Shown piece by piece: positions 1 through 5,669 of a stretch of DNA of 6,650 nucleotides. Under the pieces are notes generated by a model, which worked only from the letters and a program-made list of their open reading frames with translations, ran no database searches and was not told the origin of the DNA. Source of the DNA: an uncultured Rikenellaceae bacterium (lineage in GTDB: Bacteria > Bacteroidota > Bacteroidia > Bacteroidales > Rikenellaceae). Made by a program: the position numbers and the translations under genes. The DNA lies in the NCBI GenBank assembly GCA_947176715.1, contig CAMWRR010000104.1, forward strand, positions 1 through 6,650. The letters run 5' to 3'. Numbering within the stretch: position 1 is the first letter of the stretch; every line of letters starts with the position of its first letter.

Positions 1-21
1 CGAGGGAAAGAGTCGGAACAT

Positions 22-24
22 CTA
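22..24 (-). other. Premature in-frame amber codon inside a conserved GH123/DUF4091 motif
   Basis: Reading past this TAG in the same frame gives M-F-R-L-F-P-S to the window edge (codons 21-1 on the minus strand). Relatives of the family, as I recall them, read approximately D-P-L-x-D-S/T-R-F-R-x-F/W-P-S/A-G-D-T-Y at this point. Here P-L and F-R are separated by four codons, the usual spacing, and the stop occupies the Ser/Thr position. A TCG serine codon would become TAG by one base change. The simplest reading is a nonsense mutation, with sequencing error or programmed readthrough as alternatives. Confidence 0.7.
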
Positions 25-1533
25 ATAGCTCAAAGGATCGTCCTTCCATTCGCACACCGACCAACGCAGATAGACGTCGTATCCTCCCGCCACGGCGTGT
101 ATGGCAGTCCATGCCGCCTCCGCAGGATCGGAGAATGTGAATATGTTGGGGAAAGCCTCCGTGCAACAGGTGTAGACGCAACTGATCTGCCCGTTGCGTT
201 CGCGTTCGGCCTTGACATCGGCCGGAAAGGTACGCCCGTAAGGGATGCTGAGGTAGTAGAGGTCGGAGACTATCTCGGGGTGATAATCGCCAGCAAGAGA
301 TATTTTGAAGTCCGGGTCGGCATCCTTTATCACCTTTATGGCCTCGCGCATGGCTTTCATAGGGCGTTCGTCCATTGCCACTACCGTCTTGTCGAACCAC
401 CCCTTCTCTCGCAGGTGGCGGGCGAAATCTTTAAGGAAAGCGCCCCAGTAGCGGGTGTATGCCTCCTCTCCGGGCTTGGCCTCGATGAACTGCACGCGGT
501 TTGTGGCCTGATCGTAATAGTCGAAACGCAACGCCCACGGTATCATCGTATAACAGCTTATCATACCGTCTATACCTATCTCTTCGGTCATGAATGTCAC
601 CCACTTGTCGAACACCGTGTAGTCGTAGCTCCACGTGCCGTCTATATTGAGCGTGCGGCCTATCATACTGTCGAAATGGTCCTCGGTCTGACCGTTCCAC
701 GGTTTGTGCATTATGCTGGCCGTAACGGAGCGTTGCCCCACATCGGCGAGCATCTTCATTATGGGCGACATAAGGTCGAAATGCTCCCTGCTCCAGAGCG
801 GAACACCGTAGTAACGGGCGACGGCATAGGGATTCTGCCACATATCCAGATGCAAAGCCCACTCCTTAGGGGCGGGAAGCGTACGGTCGAGCACCTCCAC
901 CTCCAGATGGAGCCTCATGGGCTTGAGGTTATCGCCCGACACGGTAACGACGCCCCTGTACCTGCCCGCACGCGCATCCGCCGGCACCCGCACCGTCACC
1001 CATACGGGGCGGACGCTACGGGCCTCGACGTCGCAAAGCTCCGATATGTCCAAAACATCGGCCACGAGCGACGAATCCCACTGGCTCTTGTCTTCGCGAT
1101 AGCCGCATCCGCTACCGTCCTCGTTGGGTCCGTCCGTCATGACATAACGCACGAAATTGGTCGTGACGGCAGAGGCGGGTATCGAAGAGGCACCCTGTTT
1201 CAAATCGCCGGCCTCGACCCTTACGCCATTCAACCGGCGGTCGGTCCACAGAACCGCCTGCGCATATACCCGCTCGCCCCTCCACGCGGTAAGGCTCATG
1301 CGGGTGTTGCCCACAACCTCGGGCACAACCGACTTTTCATAACGTATGTCGACACTGCCCCAACTCAACATTACAGGGGCCTTCATGCCATTCCACGCCT
1401 CCTCGCCGTCGTGAGGTCCCGGGTCGGGCAGCTCCTCGTAATCGGAGAGCGACGAAAACTCCCTCTGCTGGGAATAACAAACAGTCGCACAGACCAAAAG
1501 AGACGATACTATCAAAAACGATTTGACATTCAT
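22..1533 (-). CDS. Exported GH123/DUF4091-family glycoside hydrolase, C-terminus cut by an in-frame TAG
   Basis: This encodes 503 residues with a Sec signal peptide (basic start, hydrophobic core to about residue 20, likely cleavage near C-Y-S-Q at 19-22), so it acts in the periplasm or at the cell surface. Residues about 50-215 read as an N-terminal beta-sandwich. From about 217 the family's (beta/alpha)8 catalytic domain begins, with HLDMWQNPYAVARYY (from 228), PWALRFDYYD, the acidic pair MDERP (D388-E389) and YTCCTEAFPN. The Asp-Glu pair matches the catalytic pair of GH123 beta-N-acetylgalactosaminidases, which use a substrate-assisted retaining mechanism. The true substrate here is unknown, because DUF4091 relatives are wider than the characterised enzymes. 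The protein stops at DDPLSY, where relatives continue for roughly 60-70 residues, so it is truncated or a young pseudogene. The ATG at 1531-1533 is supported by the signal peptide directly after it and by a promoter-like box 32 bases upstream. The gene diverges from the pst operon and has no obvious functional link to it. Confidence 0.85.
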   Translation of the reverse strand: MNVKSFLIVSSLLVCATVCYSQQREFSSLSDYEELPDPGPHDGEEAWNGMKAPVMLSWGSVDIRYEKSVVPEVVGNTRMSLTAWRGERVYAQAVLWTDRRLNGVRVEAGDLKQGASSIPASAVTTNFVRYVMTDGPNEDGSGCGYREDKSQWDSSLVADVLDISELCDVEARSVRPVWVTVRVPADARAGRYRGVVTVSGDNLKPMRLHLEVEVLDRTLPAPKEWALHLDMWQNPYAVARYYGVPLWSREHFDLMSPIMKMLADVGQRSVTASIMHKPWNGQTEDHFDSMIGRTLNIDGTWSYDYTVFDKWVTFMTEEIGIDGMISCYTMIPWALRFDYYDQATNRVQFIEAKPGEEAYTRYWGAFLKDFARHLREKGWFDKTVVAMDERPMKAMREAIKVIKDADPDFKISLAGDYHPEIVSDLYYLSIPYGRTFPADVKAERERNGQISCVYTCCTEAFPNIFTFSDPAEAAWTAIHAVAGGYDVYLRWSVCEWKDDPLSY

Positions 1534-1564
1534 AATATTTCCACATTTAGATACAAAGCTCTTT

Positions 1565-1572
1565 CAAATTTA
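1565..1572 (-). promoter_or_regulatory. Candidate -7 box (TAAATTTG) for the GH123-like gene
   Basis: On the minus strand this reads TAAATTTG, a full match to the Bacteroides -7 consensus TAnnTTTG. It ends 31 bases before the ATG at 1533, which would leave a leader of about 25 bases. I do not find a TTTG -33 box at the expected distance (about 1591-1597), so this may be a weak or activator-dependent promoter, or a chance match in AT-rich DNA. Confidence 0.4.
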
Positions 1573-1594
1573 ATCAAATTTTTCTTAAAAGCCG

Positions 1595-1616
1595 TTTTAA
1601 TCCTTTTATCATCGTT
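1595..1616 (+). promoter_or_regulatory. Pair of 11-base direct repeats, possible response-regulator (Pho box-like) site
   Basis: TTTTAATCCTT (1595-1605) is followed directly by TTATCATCGTT (1606-1616), and 8 of 11 positions match. Tandem 11-base half-sites are the architecture of PhoB-type binding sites, and the second unit loosely resembles the enterobacterial CTGTCAT core. The pair lies 23-44 bases upstream of the GH123-side -7 box, where an activator would replace the missing -33 element, but nearly 300 bases from the pst operon start. In AT-rich DNA this can be chance. Confidence 0.2.
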
Positions 1617-1661
1617 TTCAAACGACACAAGGCCGCACTGTGAGGCTAAAAATCCGAATAA

Positions 1662-1677
1662 ACTGTCCGGAAACAGT
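1662..1677. repeat. Short inverted repeat ACTGT-N6-ACAGT
   Basis: Five-base perfect arms (1662-1666 and 1673-1677) surround a six-base spacer. It has the size of a dimeric regulator half-site pair and lies in the middle of the divergent intergenic region. There is no other support for function. Confidence 0.2.
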
Positions 1678-1790
1678 CATCGGTAAAAATTTCATTAAAG
1701 TTAACCCGGCAACACAGCCTGTCGCCGACATCGGTCACAAAGCACGTAACTTACGGATAGACAACGGAAGCGGCTCGTTTTTGGTCTGTT

Positions 1791-1809
1791 CGGAATATAT
1801 AGTGTTCCG
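1791..1809. repeat. Short inverted repeat CGGAA-N9-TTCCG upstream of the pst operon promoter
   Basis: Perfect five-base arms (1791-1795 and 1805-1809) flank a nine-base AT-rich centre. A direct repeat of TGTTC (1787 and 1803, 16 bases apart) overlaps it. The element ends 36 bases before the -33 box of the operon promoter, a position suited to an activator. Function is inferred from position only. Confidence 0.25.
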
Positions 1810-1845
1810 TATGCGCCATATTTATCCGTTTGTTTGAAATTACCC

Positions 1846-1876
1846 TTTGCCGATACGTTTATAATAGTTAAATTTG
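1846..1876 (+). promoter_or_regulatory. Bacteroides-type promoter of the porin-pst operon
   Basis: A TTTG -33 box (1846-1849), a 19-base spacer and TAAATTTG (1869-1876) match the Bacteroidota primary sigma consensus TTTG / TAnnTTTG in both boxes and in spacing. Transcription would begin near 1880, leaving a leader of roughly 20 bases before the ATG at 1901. Because the box covers the TTG at 1874, it also rules out that codon as the porin start. An enterobacterial-like TATAAT at 1860-1865 overlaps the spacer but lacks a matching -35. Confidence 0.65.
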
Positions 1877-1900
1877 CGGTTGTTTAAAACCGAACGCCCT

Positions 1901-2932
1901 ATGAAAAAGGTCATTGCCATGTTTTTAGGCTTGTGTGCCTACGGCTCCGTCGCGGCCCAGACCGACACGATGGACGGTGATCTGCCATCATTGGAACGAC
2001 GCGTAGAGAGTATGGAGAAGATCGTTATCTCCAAGCACCTCAAAGTATCGGGATTCCTGAACATGCGCTACCAGTGGAACGGTGCCGACCGCTCCAACTC
2101 GTTCGACATACGGCGTGCACGCGTCAGCCTCAAAGGCGACCTCATCCCCGCGTTGGACTACTGTCTGCAGGTGGAGTTCGCCGGCTCTCCCAAGATTCTC
2201 GACGCCTATATCCGTTACAAGGTGGCGCGCCAGTTCAACATACAGGCCGGCGAGTTCAAGATACCGTTCTCCATGGAGAACGCATACAGCCCCACGGCGC
2301 TGGAGACAGCCGAGAACTCCATGGCCATATCGCGCCTCTGCAACTACTCCGACATATCGGGCACCGCCTCCAACGGCCGCGACATTGGTATCGCGCTATA
2401 CGGCGGCTTCTGGAAAAAAGACGGCTACAACTTGCTCGACTACGAGGTGGGGGTATTCAACGGTAGCGGCATCAACGTCAAAGACGACAACAAGGCCAAG
2501 GATTTCTCCGGCCGTCTGACCGTAAACCCTACGCGCCATCTGTCGCTATCGGGCTCTTTCTATTACGGCACGTTCGGCAAACAGAGCGAGACGACGCACA
2601 ACCGCACGAGAGCGGGTGCCGGTATCCGTTGGGAAGACGAACGGTTGCTCGTAAGAAGCGAATACATATACGGCAAAACGGCAGGCATGAAAAGCGAGGG
2701 CGTGTACGCCGTAGCCGGATATTTCGTCCATCCCAAGTTCCAGCCTATACTCAAATACGACTTTTTCCGTCTCGACCGCACAAACGCGGCCACCAAAGAC
2801 AACTACTACCTCGTAGGCTTGAACTACTATCCGTTCGCATTCATGAGGCTGCAGGCAAACTACACATACAAAAACATTGGCTCGGCCCCCGATGCCCACA
2901 TGTTCTCCCTGCAATTTTTCGCCATGTTTTAA
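1901..2932 (+). CDS. OprO/OprP-type phosphate-selective outer-membrane porin
   Basis: This encodes 343 residues from the ATG at 1901. An in-frame TTG at 1874 lies inside the promoter -7 box and precedes the signal peptide, so it is not the start. Residues 1-20 are a Sec signal peptide ending A-A-Q. A short charged helix follows (about 28-45, possibly coiled-coil), then a beta-barrel of alternating aromatic strands. Family hallmarks of the phosphate-selective porin O/P group are FDIRRARVSLKG (from F68), a DAYIRYK strand and QAGEFKIPFSMEN (from Q115). The last residue is Phe in FSLQFFAMF, the usual outer-membrane barrel assembly signal. As first gene of an operon continuing into pstS 20 bases later, it most likely supplies the outer-membrane path for phosphate. 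Relatives can also pass pyrophosphate, polyphosphate or other anions, so selectivity is inferred. Confidence 0.88.
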   Translation: MKKVIAMFLGLCAYGSVAAQTDTMDGDLPSLERRVESMEKIVISKHLKVSGFLNMRYQWNGADRSNSFDIRRARVSLKGDLIPALDYCLQVEFAGSPKILDAYIRYKVARQFNIQAGEFKIPFSMENAYSPTALETAENSMAISRLCNYSDISGTASNGRDIGIALYGGFWKKDGYNLLDYEVGVFNGSGINVKDDNKAKDFSGRLTVNPTRHLSLSGSFYYGTFGKQSETTHNRTRAGAGIRWEDERLLVRSEYIYGKTAGMKSEGVYAVAGYFVHPKFQPILKYDFFRLDRTNAATKDNYYLVGLNYYPFAFMRLQANYTYKNIGSAPDAHMFSLQFFAMF

Positions 2933-2952
2933 TATAAAAAGAGATTAAAGAT

Positions 2953-3924
2953 ATGAAAAGAATCAGAACCTCAATCTGCGCGTCGCTTCTGGCCGCCATA
3001 GCCCTGAGCACGGCATCGTGCGGAGGAGGCGCCAAAGAGGGCGGCATGAACGGCGAACTCTCTCTCTCGGGAGCTTTCGCGCTCTATCCTCTGGCCGTAC
3101 AGTGGGCCGAGGAGTTCAGGTCGATATATCCCAACGTAAGGATAGACATATCGGCCGGCGGCGCTGGCAAGGGTATGACCGACGCACTGGCCGGAGTGGT
3201 TGACATGGGAATGGTCTCGCGCGAGATATATCCCCCCGAGACGGCTAACGGGGCCGTAGGGTTCGCGGTGGCCAAAGATGCCGTGGCGGCAACTGTCAAT
3301 GCGGCCAACCCCAAGATCAAGGAGATACTCGAACACGGCATGACACGCGAGGCGGCCGTCAAGATATGGCTGACCGGCGAGGCCAAGACGTGGGGCGACG
3401 TGCTCGGCACCGACGACGACACCCCCCTGCATGTCTACACCCGCTCCGACGCTTGCGGAGCCGCCGAGACATGGGCGCTCTGGTTGGGCGGCAAACAGGA
3501 GGACCTCGGCGGCACGGCAGTATTCGGCGACCCGGGCGTGGCGGCGGCCGTGCAGAAAGACATCTACGGCATAGGTTTCAATAACATAGGCTATGCCTAC
3601 GACAACGACACCCACAAGCCCAACGACGGCATATTGGTGATGCCCATAGACATAGACGGCAACGGACGCATCACCCCCGACGAACAGTTCTACGACACCA
3701 AAGACCGCATCGTAGAGGCCATATCTCATGACAAATACCCCTCGCCTCCGGCACGCGACCTATACTTGGTGACCAAAGGGGTGCCTACGGACTCAATCAC
3801 AGTCGCTTTCATCAAATACGTTCTCGGCAAAGGGCAGGAGAAAAATATTCCGGCCGGATATATCGGCATGTCGGAGGAGAAGGTGCAGAAATCGCTCGAC
3901 ATGCTCGATGCGGCGGCGGAATAA
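2953..3924 (+). CDS. pstS: PstS-like phosphate-binding lipoprotein of the Pst ABC transporter
   Basis: This encodes 323 residues. The signal peptide ends in a lipobox-like T-A-S-C with the acylated Cys at residue 23, followed by a Gly-rich linker, so the protein is probably anchored as a periplasm-facing lipoprotein. The rest is a type II periplasmic binding domain (PBP-like, PstS group): SGAFALYPL at 39-47 is the first anion loop, SAGGAGKG at 67-74 and V-D-M-G-M-V-S-R at 83-90 (D84) the next. The third loop is unusual: R164-S-D166-A-C-G-A-A-E-T-W174, where classical PstS has R-x-D-G-S-G-T. Residues 233-244 form an EF-hand-like loop. Its place between the porin and pstC, 12 bases before the latter, supports a role as phosphate receptor. 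A related oxyanion as true ligand cannot be excluded because of the altered loop. Confidence 0.9.
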   Translation: MKRIRTSICASLLAAIALSTASCGGGAKEGGMNGELSLSGAFALYPLAVQWAEEFRSIYPNVRIDISAGGAGKGMTDALAGVVDMGMVSREIYPPETANGAVGFAVAKDAVAATVNAANPKIKEILEHGMTREAAVKIWLTGEAKTWGDVLGTDDDTPLHVYTRSDACGAAETWALWLGGKQEDLGGTAVFGDPGVAAAVQKDIYGIGFNNIGYAYDNDTHKPNDGILVMPIDIDGNGRITPDEQFYDTKDRIVEAISHDKYPSPPARDLYLVTKGVPTDSITVAFIKYVLGKGQEKNIPAGYIGMSEEKVQKSLDMLDAAAE

Positions 3925-3936
3925 AACCGACAATTC

Positions 3937-4824
3937 ATGGCTAATATACGAATAGCTAAAGAGAAGACGGTAGGGGGTGTCATGTTCGTCATGACGGCCC
4001 TGTCGTTGTTATTGGTGGTCGCTATGGCGGTGGGGCTCTACTTCAAGTCGGCCCCCATCTTCGAGGACCACTCGCTGTGGGAGCTGCTCTCGGCGAGCGA
4101 GTGGAAGCCGTTCAAGAACAAGTTCGGATTCTTCCCGTTCATAATGGGTACCGTGTGGGTCACCGGCATAGCGCTGTTACTGGCTCTGCCGCTGTCGTTG
4201 CTCACGGCGGCGTTCCTTACGGAATATTCGCGCTCGTGGGTCAAACGGTGGGTCTATCCGGCGTTGGACATATTGGCGGCGCTCCCCTCGGTGATATACG
4301 GCGTGTGGGGTACCTTGCTGATAGTGCCTTGGATATCGGACAAACTTGCGCCGCACTTCGTGGAGTACTCGTCGGGATACACGGTGTTGGCCGCGGGCAT
4401 AGTGCTCAGCGTGATGATATTACCGCTGTTGGTGAGCCTGCTGGTGGAGATATTCTCAACGGTGCCGCAGGAGTTGCGCGATGCCTCGCAGTCGTTGGGA
4501 GCCACTCGGTGGCAGACTACCAAAAAGGTGGTGATCCGACGCTCGTTGCCCGGCATACTGGCCGCCGTGGTGTTGGCCCTGTCGCGCGCTTTCGGCGAGA
4601 CAATAGCGGTGCTCATGGTGTGCGGCAACCTGCCTCAGGCCCCGCACTCGCTTTTCGACGCCTGCTACCCTATCCCCACACTCATAGCCAACAACTACGG
4701 CGAGATGTTGTCTCTGCCTCTATATGAGGCGGCGCTGATGTTCGCGGCTCTGATACTGTTCGTGGTGGTATTGCTGTTCAATCTGCTCTCGCGCATCATT
4801 CTTTATCGCATCAAAAAAGCATGA
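3937..4824 (+). CDS. pstC: PstC, inner-membrane permease subunit of the phosphate ABC transporter
   Basis: This encodes 295 residues (the E. coli protein is slightly longer) with about six membrane segments near 16-38, 67-95, 105-130, 145-170, 208-230 and 258-290. The W-K-P-F-K-N-K-F-G-F-F-P-F-I-M-G-T stretch before the second segment is typical of PstC. The cytoplasmic coupling helix (EAA loop) runs from E179 through D-A-S-Q-S-L-G188-A-T-R-W to R-R-S-L-P-G, and would dock on PstB. The family R-A-x-G-E-T motif is intact (R217, E221); mutational work on E. coli PstC implicates this Arg and Glu in phosphate passage. It pairs with PstA; the last four bases, ATGA, overlap the pstA start, indicating translational coupling. 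Confidence 0.94.
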   Translation: MANIRIAKEKTVGGVMFVMTALSLLLVVAMAVGLYFKSAPIFEDHSLWELLSASEWKPFKNKFGFFPFIMGTVWVTGIALLLALPLSLLTAAFLTEYSRSWVKRWVYPALDILAALPSVIYGVWGTLLIVPWISDKLAPHFVEYSSGYTVLAAGIVLSVMILPLLVSLLVEIFSTVPQELRDASQSLGATRWQTTKKVVIRRSLPGILAAVVLALSRAFGETIAVLMVCGNLPQAPHSLFDACYPIPTLIANNYGEMLSLPLYEAALMFAALILFVVVLLFNLLSRIILYRIKKA

Positions 4825-5666
4825 GAACCAAATACATAGAAGAGATAGCCGTAAAGGTGCTGATGGCCGTGTCGTTGCTGACCGTATTCGGGTTGGTGGC
4901 GGGCATCATCTGGACCATATTCCACCGCGGCTGGAGCTGCATAAGCTGGGAGATGATATTCTCGCTCCCGGGCGGAGGATTCTACATAGGCAAGGAGGGG
5001 GGCTTCCTCAACGCAATAGTGGGGTCGATATATATAGTGGCCGCATCCACGTTCCTCGGGTTGCTGGTGAGCATTCCAGTGGTATTCTACCTCAACGTCT
5101 ATCTCAAGGGCAGCTCCCGCTTCGCATACGTGGCGCGGTTGGCCTACGACGTGCTGTTCGGCATACCGTCGATAGTCTACGGCGCCTTCGCATTCACGCT
5201 CATGATATGGCTTGGGATGCGCACCTCGTTGCTCGGCGGTATTTTGGTCACCACGTTGCTCATAATCCCCATATTGATAAGGTCTATGGACGAGGTGGCG
5301 CAGAACTTCCCGCGCGACCTGCTCGAGGCGTCGTATGCGTTAGGTGCCACCCGCTTGGAGACGATGGGGGTGGTGTTGCGTCAGATAATGCCCGGCATAG
5401 CTACGGCCACGCTTCTGTCCATAGGGCGCGCCATAGGCGATGCCGCCGCAGTGATGTTCACGGCCGGCTTCTCCGACTCGATACCCACCTCGCTGACACA
5501 ACCGGCCGCCACTCTGCCGCTCTCCATATTCTTCCAGCTGAGCGCACCGCAGGCCGAAGTTCAGAACAGGGCCTACGCCGCCGCATTGGTGCTCACAATC
5601 ATAGTACTGATAATAAGCCTTACGGGGCGTTTTATAACTCACCGATTCTCTAAAAACAAGATATAA
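4821..5666 (+). CDS. pstA: PstA, inner-membrane permease subunit of the phosphate ABC transporter
   Basis: This encodes 281 residues starting in the ATGA overlap with pstC. About six membrane segments lie near 10-34, 64-92, 105-130, 132-152, 190-210 and 250-272. The stretch E-G-G-F-L-N-A-I-V-G-S before the second segment and F-G-I-P-S-I-V-Y-G in the third are typical PstA landmarks. The EAA coupling loop runs L-L-E169-A-S-Y-A-L-G175-A-T-R to the M-P-G-I turn. In the segment after it the family R-A-x-G-E-T-A-P motif appears as R203-A-I-G-D207-A-A-A, so the acidic residue is retained as Asp but Thr and Pro are lost. With PstC it forms the transmembrane channel. pstB follows after three bases. 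Confidence 0.94.
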   Translation: MRTKYIEEIAVKVLMAVSLLTVFGLVAGIIWTIFHRGWSCISWEMIFSLPGGGFYIGKEGGFLNAIVGSIYIVAASTFLGLLVSIPVVFYLNVYLKGSSRFAYVARLAYDVLFGIPSIVYGAFAFTLMIWLGMRTSLLGGILVTTLLIIPILIRSMDEVAQNFPRDLLEASYALGATRLETMGVVLRQIMPGIATATLLSIGRAIGDAAAVMFTAGFSDSIPTSLTQPAATLPLSIFFQLSAPQAEVQNRAYAAALVLTIIVLIISLTGRFITHRFSKNKI

Positions 5667-5669
5667 GCA

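Larger units (their letters stand above)
1534..1900. other. AT-rich divergent intergenic region
   Basis: These 367 bases separate the GH123-like gene from the pst operon, which are transcribed away from each other. The region is clearly richer in A and T than the flanking genes. It holds a candidate promoter for each direction, a pair of 11-base direct repeats (1595-1616) and two short inverted repeats (1662-1677, 1791-1809). I see no convincing gene: a 65-codon frame at 1640-1837 begins with GTG, has no recognisable content and stops before the operon promoter. Confidence 0.7.

Noticed and set aside
97..1686. A 529-codon open frame on the plus strand, antisense to the GH123-like gene
   Set aside because: It mirrors the GC-biased codons of the real gene, has no recognisable domain or signal, and runs out into the AT-rich intergenic region. 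The minus-strand frame has a signal peptide and clear family motifs.
1640..1837. 65-codon plus-strand frame in the divergent intergenic region
   Set aside because: It starts at GTG with no supporting upstream signal, its composition is that of intergenic AT-rich DNA, it has no recognisable content, and it would stop just before the pst promoter.
1874..1900. Earlier TTG start for the porin adding nine residues
   Set aside because: The TTG lies inside the -7 promoter box, so it is probably not transcribed, and the added residues precede a standard MKK signal peptide start at 1901.
2971..3729. 252-codon minus-strand frame opposite pstS
   Set aside because: It is a shadow of pstS in a GC-rich gene, with no family features, and lies inside an operon read on the other strand.
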